Shown here one piece after another: positions 8,069-17,809 of a stretch of DNA of 64,000 bases. A program made the position numbers and the translations under genes. Numbering within the stretch: the first letter of the stretch is position 1; every line of letters starts with the position of its first letter. Below the pieces are notes generated by a model that did not search any database, was not told where the DNA came from, and was given only the letters and a program-made list of their open reading frames with translations. Source of the DNA: Acidobacteria bacterium UBA2994 (GTDB lineage Bacteria > Acidobacteriota > Vicinamibacteria > Vicinamibacterales > UBA8438); assembly GCA_002346545.1 (NCBI GenBank), contig DEAA01000044.1, positions 101,868-165,867 on the forward strand. Reading direction: 5' to 3'.

Positions 8069-10483
8069 ATGCGTCACCCTTCAACGCCGGGTCTGCCGTT
8101 GCTCTCAGCGATAATCGTCGGCGTCGCCGCGCCGGGGCTGGCGCAGACTTCGCCGGCGTTCTTGACCCCGCCGCCAGAGATCGTCGAGATCCTGGACGCG
8201 GCCCCGATCCCGGGCGCCGTGGTGAGCCCCAACGGGGCGACCGTCGCCATGCTCCATCGCCGATCGATGCCTCCCCTTGCCGAACTGGCACAGCCAATGC
8301 TCGGGCTAGCCGGCTACCGGATCAACCCCAGGACGAACGGCCCACACGCGACCAGCCAACGCCAGGGCCACCGCATCACGGTGACCCGGGTCGCCGACGG
8401 CGCCGAGCAAGCGTTCGACGCCCCGCCGGAAACGTCGCTGAGCGGACCGGAGTACTCGCCCGACGGCAGCCGCCTGCTTTTCCTGCTTACCCGCTACAAC
8501 GGCATCGAAGCCTGGATGATGGAGGTTGAGACCGGCCAGGCCCGCCCACTCACCGATGCGTCGGTCAATGCCGTCTGGAACGATCCGTGCGACTGGCTCG
8601 ACGAGAACGCGACCGTTGTCTGCCTCGTCAAACGTTCGGCGCGGGGGTCACCGCCTTCGGCCCCAGACGTTCCCACCGGCCCGAACATCCAGCAGCATGA
8701 CGGCGGAGCGGCTCCTATCCGCACCTACCAGGACCTACTGCGCAACCCGCACGACGAAGCGTTGTTCGAGTATTACTTCGAGAGCCAGATCGCGACCATC
8801 GAGCTCGCGACCGGCCGACGGACCCCTGTCGGACAACCGGGTCTCTTTCAACAAGTGAGCGCGTCGCCCAACGGTCAGTACTTCCTGACCGTGGAAGTGG
8901 AGCACCCCTACTCGTGGCTAGTCCCGGCACGCAGCTTCGCCCGCGACGTGACCGTGCGAAATCGGAGCGGCGAGATCGTGGCAGGGGTCGCTCGCCTTCC
9001 TCTTGCCGACGCGGTGCCGATCGGCGGCGTCCCGACCGGCCCTCGAGGATTCAACTGGAATCCGACCCTCCCCGACACCTTGGTGTGGGTCGAGGCGCTC
9101 GATGGCGGGGATCCCGGGCGAGACGCGTCACCCCGCGACCGGGTATTGACCCAGTCCGCTCCGTTCACGGGAGAGGCGAGCGAGCTCGCGACGACTGAGT
9201 TCCGTTTCGCCGGGCTCCGCTGGACCGAGGACGGCACGGCGCTGCTGACAGAGAGCGACCGCCCGAGCCGGCGGACCCGCACCTGGCTCCTGAGCGATAA
9301 CGCCGCGCCGCGCCCGCTCTGGGACCGGAGCTCACAGGACCGCTATGCCGATCCCGGGACGCCGCTGGCTCGCGCCCGGCCTGGCAGCAGCGTCCTCCGC
9401 CAGTCGGGACGCAGCATCTGGCTGGCTGGCGCCGGAGCCTCGCCGGACGGCGACCGGCCCTTCTTCGATCGTCTGGATCTGGACAGCCTCGAGACCACCA
9501 GGCTGTTTCGCAGCGCCGAGGATGTCTACGAAAGCGTGGTCGCGCAGCTTGATGAGCAGACGTTCTTGACCCGTCGGGAGTCGAGCACGGAGCCGCCCAA
9601 TTACGTGGTCCGGTCACTAGAGGGAGACACCCGGGCGCTGACAACGTTCCCCGACCCGGCGCCGCAGCTCACAGGCGTCACGACGCAGCTCGTGACCTAC
9701 GAGCGAGCCGACGGGGTCCAGCTCTCGGGTACCCTCTACCTCCCGCCCGGACACGTCGAGGGACAGCCACTTCCCATGGTGATGTGGGCCTACCCGCGGG
9801 AGTTCGTCGACCCTCGCGTGGCTGGCCAGGTCAGCGGGTCAAACCACCGGTTCACCACCATTCGTGGGGCCTCTCATCTGCTCCTGCTCACCCAGGGCTT
9901 CGCGATCTTCGATGGACCGACCATGCCGATCATCGGTCCGGGTGAAACCGCGAACGATACCTACGTCGAGCAGCTCGTCGCGAGCGCAGAGGCGGCTATC
10001 GACGCCGTCGTCTCACTGGGCGTGACGACGCGCGGCCAGATCGGTATCGGCGGACACAGCTACGGGGCCTTCATGACGGCGAACCTACTAGCGCACTCCG
10101 ATCTATTCCAGATGGGCATCGCGCGCAGCGGCGCCTACAACCGCTCGCTGACTCCGTTCGGGTTCCAGAACGAGCGTCGGACCTTCTGGGAGGCCACCGA
10201 TATCTACGCCGCGATGTCGCCATTCTTTCATGCGGACAAGATCAACGAACCGATCCTGCTGATCCACGGCGAGAACGACAACAACTCCGGTACCTTTCCG
10301 ATCCAGTCAGCCCGGATGTACATGGCACTGAAAGGCCATGGCGTCCAGGTGCGCTATGTCACCCTGCCGCACGAATCGCACGGCTACGCTGCCCGGGAAT
10401 CGGTGCTGCACACCGTGGCGGAAATGCTGCGCTGGGCGACGACCCACCTGACCGAGTCCGACGACTCCGACACGGGACCCTAG
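8069..10483 (+). CDS. Secreted S9 family (prolyl oligopeptidase-like) serine peptidase
   Basis: 804 residues with a signal peptide ending near APGLAQ (residue 26). An N-terminal beta-propeller domain (about 40-560) is followed by an alpha/beta-hydrolase peptidase domain. The triad is visible: Ser664 in GGHSYGAF, Asp737 in HGENDNN and His771 in PHESHGY. The domain arrangement and the HESHGY context resemble glutamyl-endopeptidase-like S9D members more than classic prolyl oligopeptidase. Likely periplasmic degradation of oligopeptides. AGGAGTACGTC precedes the ATG, and a TATAAT sits just upstream. Monocistronic, convergent with the amidase. Confidence 0.92.
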   Translation: MRHPSTPGLPLLSAIIVGVAAPGLAQTSPAFLTPPPEIVEILDAAPIPGAVVSPNGATVAMLHRRSMPPLAELAQPMLGLAGYRINPRTNGPHATSQRQGHRITVTRVADGAEQAFDAPPETSLSGPEYSPDGSRLLFLLTRYNGIEAWMMEVETGQARPLTDASVNAVWNDPCDWLDENATVVCLVKRSARGSPPSAPDVPTGPNIQQHDGGAAPIRTYQDLLRNPHDEALFEYYFESQIATIELATGRRTPVGQPGLFQQVSASPNGQYFLTVEVEHPYSWLVPARSFARDVTVRNRSGEIVAGVARLPLADAVPIGGVPTGPRGFNWNPTLPDTLVWVEALDGGDPGRDASPRDRVLTQSAPFTGEASELATTEFRFAGLRWTEDGTALLTESDRPSRRTRTWLLSDNAAPRPLWDRSSQDRYADPGTPLARARPGSSVLRQSGRSIWLAGAGASPDGDRPFFDRLDLDSLETTRLFRSAEDVYESVVAQLDEQTFLTRRESSTEPPNYVVRSLEGDTRALTTFPDPAPQLTGVTTQLVTYERADGVQLSGTLYLPPGHVEGQPLPMVMWAYPREFVDPRVAGQVSGSNHRFTTIRGASHLLLLTQGFAIFDGPTMPIIGPGETANDTYVEQLVASAEAAIDAVVSLGVTTRGQIGIGGHSYGAFMTANLLAHSDLFQMGIARSGAYNRSLTPFGFQNERRTFWEATDIYAAMSPFFHADKINEPILLIHGENDNNSGTFPIQSARMYMALKGHGVQVRYVTLPHESHGYAARESVLHTVAEMLRWATTHLTESDDSDTGP

Positions 10484-10530
10484 AGGTTTCTCGTCGAGAC
10501 GGGTCACCAGTCTGGTTTGCAGCAACATGC

Positions 10531-12207
10531 TTAAGTCAGGCTGGGGCGCAGCTCCGGGACCCGGCGCGCCCGGGTGGCCTGCTCGAACCCGTAGGCGATC
10601 CGGATCAGGAGCGGTTCGCTCCAGGCCCGGCCGAAGAACGACACTCCTACCGGAAGCCCGTGCACGGCCCCGGCCGGCACGCTGATGTTCGGATAGCCAG
10701 CGACGGCGGGATAGACCGAACTGCTTCCGCCAAAGTGATCACCGTTGACGAGATCGGTCGTCCACGCTGGGCCGCCGGTCGCCCCAAGGATGGCGTCGAG
10801 GCGGTGCTCGTCCATCGTCCGATCGATGCCTTCGTCGCGAGCGAGTCTGCGGGCGGTGGCCAGCGCCGTGAGATAGCGCGGATCAGACTGCGGCCCACGG
10901 GCCTCCGCCTCCAACAACCGTTCCTGACCGAAATATGGCATCTCCTCATCGGCGTGCCGCTGGTTGAAGGCAATCAGCTCGGTGAGCGAACGTACCTCCG
11001 CCTCCAGCGGACGGGCCGACAGATACGCGTTGAGCCCTGTCTTGAATTCGAAGAGCAGCACTTCGGTCTCGGCGGCGCCCAGCGACATCCCGGAACCGCC
11101 AGTCGCGCCGAGGTCCACCGGATCGACCACGACCGCGCCCAGGTCCCGCAGTACGGCAATGGCCGACTCCACCACCCGGTCGACCTCCTCATGGAACCCG
11201 AGGAACCGGCGCGCGACACCGATACGCATGCCTCGGGCCCCGTCAGCATCGAGGAAGCCGGTGTAGTCGGCGAGTCCGCGATCGCCGGCCTCCTCCGTGG
11301 CAGGGTCACGGGGGTCGACGCCGGCGAGGACCCCGAGCAGCACCGCCGCATCAGCCACCGTCCGGGCCATCGGCCCCGCGGTGTCCTGGCTCTCCGAAAT
11401 CGGGATCACGCCGGAGCGGCTCACGAGCCCCACCGTCGGCTTAACTCCAACCACACCGTTGGCCGAGGCCGGGCAGACGATCGACCCGTCGGTCTCCGTC
11501 CCGACCGCGAGCATGGACAGATTGGCCGAAACGACCACCCCAGACCCGGAGCTCGATCCGCACGGATTGCGATCGAGCACATAGGGATTCCGGCACTGGC
11601 CGCCTCGCCCGCTCCAGCCGCTGGAGGAACGGGTGGAGCGGAAGTTGGCCCACTCGCTAAGGTTTGCCTTCGCCAAGATCAGTGCTCCCCCAGCCCGGAG
11701 CCGCTCGACCAGTCCCGCGTCCCGTGGTGCCAGCCACCCCTGCAGCGCAAGCGAGCCGGCGGTGGTCGTCATCTGATCCGCGGTGTCGATGTTGTCCTTC
11801 AGAACAACCGGCACCCCGTGGAGCGGCCCCCGGATCATTCCCGCGCGACGCTCCCGGTCGAGCTGATCGGCCTGCGCGCTGGCCTCGGGATTAACCTCGA
11901 TGATGGCGCGAAGGGCAGGACCAGCCTCATTCATTTGGTCGATCCGCTGGAGGTAGGCGTCGACCACCTGGCGCGAAGTCCATTCGCCCGCCGCCATCGC
12001 TGTGCCGAGCGCCGCCACGCCAAGTTCCTCGAGCGGGAAGTCGCCAGTCTGGACCTGCACTGTGGCCTGCGCCGGCGGGGGACTGCAGGCGAGCGGCCCC
12101 ACCCCGGCCATGGCGCCGGCGGCGGCCGAGGACCGGAGGAACGTCCTCCGGGTGATGCCAGCCGTCGAATGACAAAGGGGTGGGTGCGGAAGTGAGCGGT
12201 TCGCCAT
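10531..12207 (-). CDS. Tat-exported amidase (amidase signature family)
   Basis: 558 residues from the ATG at 12207; the frame is open upstream to 12318 but the Tat signal fixes the start. TRRTFLRSS (19-27) and a hydrophobic stretch form a twin-arginine signal. The Ser-cisSer-Lys triad is present: Lys137 in VVLKDNID, the Ser cluster in GSSSGSG (217-223) and Ser242 in GTETDGSIVCP. Hydrolyses a C-N amide bond outside the cytoplasm; substrate unknown. A TAGGGT hexamer (12215-12220) lies 7 bases before the start. It follows the MFS gene by 62 bases. Confidence 0.92.
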   Translation of the reverse strand: MANRSLPHPPLCHSTAGITRRTFLRSSAAAGAMAGVGPLACSPPPAQATVQVQTGDFPLEELGVAALGTAMAAGEWTSRQVVDAYLQRIDQMNEAGPALRAIIEVNPEASAQADQLDRERRAGMIRGPLHGVPVVLKDNIDTADQMTTTAGSLALQGWLAPRDAGLVERLRAGGALILAKANLSEWANFRSTRSSSGWSGRGGQCRNPYVLDRNPCGSSSGSGVVVSANLSMLAVGTETDGSIVCPASANGVVGVKPTVGLVSRSGVIPISESQDTAGPMARTVADAAVLLGVLAGVDPRDPATEEAGDRGLADYTGFLDADGARGMRIGVARRFLGFHEEVDRVVESAIAVLRDLGAVVVDPVDLGATGGSGMSLGAAETEVLLFEFKTGLNAYLSARPLEAEVRSLTELIAFNQRHADEEMPYFGQERLLEAEARGPQSDPRYLTALATARRLARDEGIDRTMDEHRLDAILGATGGPAWTTDLVNGDHFGGSSSVYPAVAGYPNISVPAGAVHGLPVGVSFFGRAWSEPLLIRIAYGFEQATRARRVPELRPSLT

Positions 12208-12269
12208 GACGACTACCCTACACGGTCCGACGACGTCGACAGAGCGGGGAGTCGTGAAGCGGTGGGAGG

Positions 12270-13547
12270 TTAGGCCGGCCGGGGCGGCGGACCCGGGTGA
12301 CGCATCACGAAGGCACACAGGCTGCCAGCCGCCCCGACCACCAGCAGCCCAAGAAACGATACGGCGTAGCTGCCCGTGCTATCGAACGCTACCCCGGCAA
12401 GCCACGGCCCGAGACCTCCGAGCACGCCGGTGCAGCTCATCCGGATGCCAGTCGTCACCGCAAAGGCCTGTCTCCCGAAGAAGTGTGAGAAGACGACCGG
12501 AATGCTGACAAAGGCAATACCGAACCCGACGGCCACGAGCGAGACGGCCAGCAGCGCCAGTCGAAAGTCGGCGGCAAGCAGGAGCGCCCCAGCCCCCAGT
12601 CCCTCGATGGCCAGGGCGACGGCAAGCATGCGCTGCGGAGACACCCAGTCGCCGAGGGCGCCTCCCAGACGACCCGCGATGCTGATCAACGCCATGGTGC
12701 CTACGAAACCTATGGCGGCCGTCTCGGCATACCCGACATCGATGAGATGGAGCGTCAGGTGGGCCACGACCGTGTTGTAGGGCACCGCATAGGCCACCCC
12801 ACACACCAGCATGAGCAGGAACTGCGGTGTGCGCACGGCCTCGGCCGCCGTCCAGCGGTCCGCCTCTGCAGCTAGTGTCGCCCGATGAGCGGCCGCGTCT
12901 TGGGAGGTCGTCACACCATCTCGGTACTGTCCCAACGACTCGGGACGTTCCCGCACGAACAGCGCTGCGACCAGCGCCAGCAACAGCGACAGTCCGGCGA
13001 TCAGGAGCCACCCGGTCCGCCAGTCGTAGTGCCTGAGCACCCAGGCGTCGGCGGGCGCGACCAGACGACCGACTAGACCGCCAACCGCGAAAATGATGCC
13101 GATGACGAGGGCACGCCGACGCAAGAACCAGTTTTGCCCCAGGGTTTGAGCCGGAACGATGGTGGAAAAGCCGATGCCGATACCGGCGAGCAGCGAGAAG
13201 CCGAGATAACTGTCGGCGACCGTCTCGGCCCGAGAGAGCAGAAACAGCCCCAGCGCGGTCGTGCAGAACCCGACCGCCATGACCGTACGAAGCCCGATAC
13301 GGACAATCGCCAGACCGACCAGCAATCCGACCAGCTGGTAGAGCACGTTAAACAGGCCGAAGACGCCGCCGATGTCCCCGCGATCCACACCCAGGTCGGC
13401 GACCATCCTGGGGGCGAAGATGCTCCAACTGTAGAACACGGGCGACATCCCGAACCCGTAGCAGAGTCCGGCCACCGGCACGATGACCCACCCGTAGAAA
13501 AGTCGTGACCTTCCGGTCCGATTCGTCACGCGAGCGCCCCCGGTCAA
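12270..13547 (-). CDS. MFS transporter (monocarboxylate/oxalate-formate type)
   Basis: About 425 residues with twelve predicted membrane segments. The opening RLFYGWVIVPVAGLCYGFGMS and the following YSWSIFAP resemble OFA/monocarboxylate-type MFS carriers. The start is uncertain: TTG at 13547 makes a TTGA overlap with the M28 stop, while GTG at 13529 has a GGGGG stretch upstream. It lies between an M28 peptidase and an amidase, so uptake of an amino acid or organic acid released by those enzymes is plausible but not shown. Confidence 0.85.
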   Translation of the reverse strand: MTGGARVTNRTGRSRLFYGWVIVPVAGLCYGFGMSPVFYSWSIFAPRMVADLGVDRGDIGGVFGLFNVLYQLVGLLVGLAIVRIGLRTVMAVGFCTTALGLFLLSRAETVADSYLGFSLLAGIGIGFSTIVPAQTLGQNWFLRRRALVIGIIFAVGGLVGRLVAPADAWVLRHYDWRTGWLLIAGLSLLLALVAALFVRERPESLGQYRDGVTTSQDAAAHRATLAAEADRWTAAEAVRTPQFLLMLVCGVAYAVPYNTVVAHLTLHLIDVGYAETAAIGFVGTMALISIAGRLGGALGDWVSPQRMLAVALAIEGLGAGALLLAADFRLALLAVSLVAVGFGIAFVSIPVVFSHFFGRQAFAVTTGIRMSCTGVLGGLGPWLAGVAFDSTGSYAVSFLGLLVVGAAGSLCAFVMRHPGPPPRPA

Positions 13548-15133
13548 CGAGAAGAGACAGGTGCGGGCTTGCGCGGGATCAGGTCATCACGCATGGCAGT
13601 GTTGTAGGCAAAAATGGCGGCCACCACGGCCATCTGGACAGCGTCCTCACGCTGGACCCGATCGACGACATCCATGTTGCTGTGGTGCGTCCGAGAGTTG
13701 TACTCGAGACGATCCTGGATGAACTGAAAACCGGGCAGGCCCACCGCATCGAAGGGCACGTGGTCGGTGCCCGACACGCTGCGCGGTCCCATAGTCGTCA
13801 CGCCGAGGTCTCGCATCGACACAATCCAGTCCTCGAACACGGCAGCGGCCGCCGAGTTGCCCTGGAGCCAGATGCCCCGTAAGCGGCCGGCACCGTTGTC
13901 GATGTTGTAGTACGCCGACAGCCGCGCATGATCCGGACGCAGGGCATCGCGGTTGGCATAGTGCCGCCTGACGTACTCCCGGGACCCGAGCAGCCCTTGC
14001 TCCTCCCCCCCCCAGAGCGCCAGCCGGATCGTCCGCCGCGGCTCTGCCCCAATGGCCTTAAGGATCCGCATGACCTCCATCATGGCGGCGACCCCGGCCG
14101 CGTTGTCGGTCGCCCCGGTCCCGGCGTGCGTCGTATCGAAGTGGGCCCCGATCAACACCACTTCATCCGCCAGATCCGTACCCGGAAGCTCGGCGAGAAG
14201 GTTGAATGCGTTTTGGGATTCAGGGGCGGACGCTTCAGGATGGAACTCGGTCTCGACGTGTAGCTCGACGCTGACCGAGATTCCCTTATCGAGCAGCCGG
14301 ACCATACGGTTGTAGTGCTCGACGGCAATGGTCACGGCGGGCACCTGGGAACCCGCCCGATCGTCACGGGGACCGCCGCTGCCTACGAAGATCGTTCCGC
14401 CGTCGGTCCGCTGCGTGCGAATGGGCAGATTGCTCCCGGCGCCAACGGTCACGTCGTCGCTACCGCGGTCGAGGATCGCGACCACGCCCTCGTCGCGATA
14501 GAACTGCTGCACCTGCGCCGCGAAAGTCCGAGCCGCTGAGGCGGACGCGCGCCGGGGGGGCGCGGGGGGCGGCACCTGGGTGCGGCTCGCATCGGCGAGC
14601 TGCGCTTCCGACATACGGAGCACAACGTTCCCTTCGAGCATCGGCACCTCGCGCGCTGTTTGCGGGAGCACGATCTTGCCGGCCAGGGTGCCTCGCAGCC
14701 GCTCGAGATCCTCCCCCGTACGGATATCGATCCGCACGACTTCGGCGGTCACCGTACCGTCGGTACTGGATGACCAGGACCGCGGGAACCCGATGATCGG
14801 CATCACCTGTGGCTCGACCATGTGGGCGTGAAATCGCACCAGCGACCAGCCGTGGCCGAACCTAAACCGCTCGGTGCGCACCTCCAGCCCCCAGTCCTCA
14901 AGGACCTGCCGGGCCCAGGCGCCAGCCGCCTCGATCGCGGGGGTGCCGGTGACCCGGGGACCGTAGACGTCCGAGAGCCAGCCGATGTGGTCCATGACCT
15001 GCGAGCGGCGGAGCCCTTCGTCACGAATCTCGGCCAACGTATGGTGGTCTGGAGGCTGGGCGCCGACCCTCGTTACACTCCCGACCAGCGCCACGAATAG
15101 GCTCATTGCGAGCCAACTGCGGGACCTGCGCAT
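13544..15133 (-). CDS. Secreted M28 family metallopeptidase
   Basis: 529 residues from the ATG at 15133, with a strong ribosome site (AGGAGGGG) directly upstream; a longer open frame to 15211 lacks one. Signal peptide ends at VGAQ (about 26). A PA-type insert lies around 130-290. Zinc ligands of M28 are in place: H331 (GAHFD), D343 (ATDNAAG), E377/E378 (GGEEQG), D412 (NIDNG) and H458 (GTDHVPF). Probably a periplasmic aminopeptidase or carboxypeptidase. Its stop overlaps the MFS start. Confidence 0.92.
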   Translation of the reverse strand: MRRSRSWLAMSLFVALVGSVTRVGAQPPDHHTLAEIRDEGLRRSQVMDHIGWLSDVYGPRVTGTPAIEAAGAWARQVLEDWGLEVRTERFRFGHGWSLVRFHAHMVEPQVMPIIGFPRSWSSSTDGTVTAEVVRIDIRTGEDLERLRGTLAGKIVLPQTAREVPMLEGNVVLRMSEAQLADASRTQVPPPAPPRRASASAARTFAAQVQQFYRDEGVVAILDRGSDDVTVGAGSNLPIRTQRTDGGTIFVGSGGPRDDRAGSQVPAVTIAVEHYNRMVRLLDKGISVSVELHVETEFHPEASAPESQNAFNLLAELPGTDLADEVVLIGAHFDTTHAGTGATDNAAGVAAMMEVMRILKAIGAEPRRTIRLALWGGEEQGLLGSREYVRRHYANRDALRPDHARLSAYYNIDNGAGRLRGIWLQGNSAAAAVFEDWIVSMRDLGVTTMGPRSVSGTDHVPFDAVGLPGFQFIQDRLEYNSRTHHSNMDVVDRVQREDAVQMAVVAAIFAYNTAMRDDLIPRKPAPVSSR

Positions 15134-15385
15134 CTCCCCTCCTGCCCGACTGATCAGAGCAACCAAATCATGATCATACCCACGAGATCCGCTGCCGTAC
15201 ACCGACCGCACCCCGGGGAACCAACCATATCGATACTGGATCCAGCCCAGGCAAGCACCTTGCGGCTATCTTAACCAGCGTCAGCCCTACACTCCGCGTC
15301 GACCCAATGATCACGCTCCGGCACGGCTGAGCCTGCAGGATCGGCGTCTCGCGACCGATACGAGGACTGCAGAGGTGGAACCCTA

Positions 15386-15631
15386 ATGCGAATCGGACGC
15401 CTGATTAGATATGGAATTGTAGCGGGCCTGGCTGGCGCAGCCGGATTCCTGCTCGGGGGCGGCGAGATGCCTGACGAGTTGGAGCAGGCATCGGCCGCGG
15501 TCACAGAGAGAGCGCGCGACCTAGCCGAGTCACTGCCCCACGAGGACGACGAGGTGACCGGTGCGCTCAACGATGCGCGCGAGACTGTCGCAGACAGTCT
15601 GAAACGGGTATCCGGACTCCTCGACCAGTAA
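15386..15631 (+). CDS. Small membrane-anchored hypothetical protein
   Basis: 81 residues. N-terminal basic residues and a hydrophobic, Gly/Ala-rich segment (about 9-27) form one membrane helix or signal anchor; the rest is a charged, probably helical tail with acidic patches. GAGGTGG lies about eight bases before the ATG. I do not recognise a family; the layout is like small YtxH-type envelope stress proteins, but similarity is only in composition. Flanked by minus-strand genes. Confidence 0.6.
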   Translation: MRIGRLIRYGIVAGLAGAAGFLLGGGEMPDELEQASAAVTERARDLAESLPHEDDEVTGALNDARETVADSLKRVSGLLDQ

Positions 15632-15655
15632 ACGCAAGCGGGCAACGCTCGAGAC

Positions 15656-16264
15656 TCACCCGGGACCCACCGCCCTGATGATCTTGACCACGTCGAGATA
15701 GACCGGCTCGACCCGCACGTTCGTGAAACCTGCCCGGGCCACGTTCGTCACCGTGTCCCGATTCATCTCCGGCCCGAAGCGCCGTGTCAGCAGCGTCATC
15801 ACCTCAAGCATCACCCCGAACGGAAAGAGCCGGCTTCGAGTGTGCTCGAACATCCCGAGCGTACCGCCCTGCTTCAGCACTCGGCGCACAGCCTTGAGTC
15901 CCCCCACCGGATCGGGCACAGAGCAGAACGTGCACGACGTGAACACCTGGTCGAAGCTCCCATCCGGATAGTCGAGGTCGTGGACATCCAACCGGCGGAG
16001 TTCCAGGGAACCTTCATAGGCGTGCGCTCGAGTCGTGGCCACCGCGAGCATCCGGGCACTGATGTCCAGGCCGACAATCTCCCGTCCGGGCGGGAAGAAC
16101 TGAATGTCCTGACCCGTGCCAATCGCAAGAAATAGCACCCGGCCCGACATCTCCGAGAAGAGGCGACGCTTCCACGGCGCCCACCGCCACTCCGGACCGA
16201 ACCCGTTCATCAGGTCATAGCCGCGAGCGGCCTCGTCCCACTTCCGGCTGGTCTCGAGGTCCAT
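15656..16264 (-). CDS. Class I SAM-dependent methyltransferase
   Basis: 202 residues, cytoplasmic. Motif I is VLFLAIGTGQD (43-53), with GLDIS (65-69) as the acidic motif II region. SCTFCSVPDPVGGL followed by VRRVLKQGG is typical of UbiE/METTL7-like methyltransferases. The substrate cannot be read; small thiol or lipid-like acceptors are known for relatives. The gene begins 12 bases after the stop of the upstream membrane protein, so the two are probably cotranscribed. Confidence 0.85.
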   Translation of the reverse strand: MDLETSRKWDEAARGYDLMNGFGPEWRWAPWKRRLFSEMSGRVLFLAIGTGQDIQFFPPGREIVGLDISARMLAVATTRAHAYEGSLELRRLDVHDLDYPDGSFDQVFTSCTFCSVPDPVGGLKAVRRVLKQGGTLGMFEHTRSRLFPFGVMLEVMTLLTRRFGPEMNRDTVTNVARAGFTNVRVEPVYLDVVKIIRAVGPG

Positions 16265-16276
16265 AGCGCCAGCCCT

Positions 16277-16660
16277 TCAACCAGCCTCTCGCCGATGACG
16301 GGCGTGCACGTAGCCGTTCAGCAAATAGGTCCCAGTGAACACCACGACGCCGCTCAGGGCCCCGATGAGGGTTCCGTTGCTCGTGCCCACGCCGTCGCCG
16401 GCGGCCACCATACCGGCGGCCATACCTGACACCATCCCGGTCAACATCAACGGCAGCATCAACTCCATGGCCCCCAACAACGTGGTCAGAAGAACAGCCG
16501 CGGGCAGAGCGATGAGGTCGCCGAGCAGCATGCCGACGCCCATCCCCAGCACCATCGGCCACGCCCCATCCACCACGGCGCCGGTGGTCGCGGCCACCAG
16601 CGCCCCCACCAGCAGGTTACTGGCGAGGTCGCCCATCACGAAGTAGGGTCTGCGTTCCAT
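16277..16660 (-). CDS. Hypothetical integral membrane protein
   Basis: 127 residues, almost entirely hydrophobic with Met-, Gly- and Ala-rich segments suggesting four membrane helices (about 11-30, 35-55, 60-85 and 95-118). No family recognised. A TAGAGT hexamer (16673-16678, minus strand) lies 12 bases upstream of the ATG, leaving almost no leader. It is directly upstream of the methyltransferase gene. Confidence 0.7.
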   Translation of the reverse strand: MERRPYFVMGDLASNLLVGALVAATTGAVVDGAWPMVLGMGVGMLLGDLIALPAAVLLTTLLGAMELMLPLMLTGMVSGMAAGMVAAGDGVGTSNGTLIGALSGVVVFTGTYLLNGYVHARHRREAG

Positions 16661-16672
16661 CGAACCGGCCTC

Positions 16673-16678
16673 ACTCTA
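16673..16678 (-). promoter_or_regulatory. Candidate -10 element TAGAGT
   Basis: TAGAGT on the minus strand, 12 bases before the ATG of the membrane protein at 16660. The identical GGTAGAGTGAGGC context recurs at 20774-20786 upstream of the NTF2-like gene, and GGTAGAGT also precedes uridine kinase. No good -35. Confidence 0.4.
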
Positions 16679-16791
16679 CCCCATGCGGAGCGGCTCGCCG
16701 GGCGTGGTCGCGCGGCCTACTACTACTCGCAACTCGAGCACGACTCGCAGTGGATTCTGTAGGGCGGGGCTTGCGCCACGCCTTCGTCTAG

Positions 16792-17784
16792 CTAGGCGCG
16801 CAGATACGGCTCGAGCGCCACAAACCGGTGCTCGATCTCATCGATCTGGGCCTTGGAGAAGCTGTACTCACCGCGGCGCGATTTCACCGTCTTGAAGATG
16901 CCCCGCTTGCGCAGTACGTAGAGGCGCACGCCGGGCACGAGGCTGTCCAGGTTCAGCATCTGCAGCAACCGGCCGTTGAGCTCTCTGAGCTCATCGTGCC
17001 GTCCAGCCAGATACAGATCCCACATGGTGGCGTAGATGTCGGCATACATCACGCCACCGGTCATCACCCCATCGGTACCAAGCCGCATCTCATAGACCCA
17101 CTCGCGTCCAAAGTTGGCGCCGAGGATCGTACGAATCGGGTCGGGTCGATGCTCGGCGAGCTGGAGCATCCGTTCCTGGACCGGCGGATGCTCCTCCTTC
17201 ACGTAGCCGCACTGCGGGAAGTCACGCGCCAACGACACGATGAAGTCGACGGTCGGCTCGATGTCGGGCGCGCCGCCGCTGGTCTGCACGAAAACCGGAC
17301 GATCGGTCACCTCGCAGAGCGCGGCGTAATAGCGACGGAAATCGTCGAGCGAGGTCGCCGTCCTGGGCGGAATTGCGATCATCGCGTCTGGTGCGAGCGA
17401 TTCGGCGTGGCGGGCGTAATCGAGCATACCGGCCGTGTCGTCCGCCTGGACCCCCAGCACGAGCGCCGGAGCGCGTCCTTCATTCGCACGAGCGAGCGTG
17501 TCGAAACCCCGCAGCCGCTCGGCCTGACTCAGATACCGCTGCTCGCTGGAGTTCTGGGGCCAGACCACCGCCTCGATGCCACACCGCTCGCAAAATTCCG
17601 CCTCGCCTGCCAGGTCGTCGAAGTCGACCTCGCCCGTCTCGCTGTAGGGCGTGCTGAGGATCATGAACGCCCCACGCATCGACTTGGCCTCGGCCGCACG
17701 CAGCCGCATGCCAGGCACCAACGCTGCCGTGGCCAGCGCGGTGAGACACTCACGACGGGTTAGGGTGGGTCTGGAATCTGACAT
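16792..17784 (-). CDS. Tat-exported DapA/NAL-superfamily lyase-like protein
   Basis: 330 residues. LTRRECLTALATAALVPG (8-25) is a twin-arginine signal, unusual for this normally cytoplasmic TIM-barrel superfamily. The Schiff-base lysine is likely Lys196 in GYVKEE. The usual tyrosine of the P-P-Y motif is absent (IPPRT, 138-142) and the following strand reads VFVQTSGG instead of YNVP, so it is not a normal dihydrodipicolinate synthase. It may be a periplasmic 2-keto acid aldolase or a non-catalytic relative. Last gene of the NTF2-quinoprotein unit, 25 bases after the dehydrogenase stop. Confidence 0.82.
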   Translation of the reverse strand: MSDSRPTLTRRECLTALATAALVPGMRLRAAEAKSMRGAFMILSTPYSETGEVDFDDLAGEAEFCERCGIEAVVWPQNSSEQRYLSQAERLRGFDTLARANEGRAPALVLGVQADDTAGMLDYARHAESLAPDAMIAIPPRTATSLDDFRRYYAALCEVTDRPVFVQTSGGAPDIEPTVDFIVSLARDFPQCGYVKEEHPPVQERMLQLAEHRPDPIRTILGANFGREWVYEMRLGTDGVMTGGVMYADIYATMWDLYLAGRHDELRELNGRLLQMLNLDSLVPGVRLYVLRKRGIFKTVKSRRGEYSFSKAQIDEIEHRFVALEPYLRA

Positions 17785-17809
17785 CGCGCGCTCCTCTGTC
17801 TACGCCGCC

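Noticed and set aside
10660..12195. Long plus-strand open frame (511 codons) opposite the amidase
   Set aside because: Antisense shadow in high-GC DNA; composition is His/Arg/Gly-rich with no motif, while the amidase on the other strand has a full active site. The same holds for long antisense frames at 5339-6247, 13928-14263 and 16828-17763.
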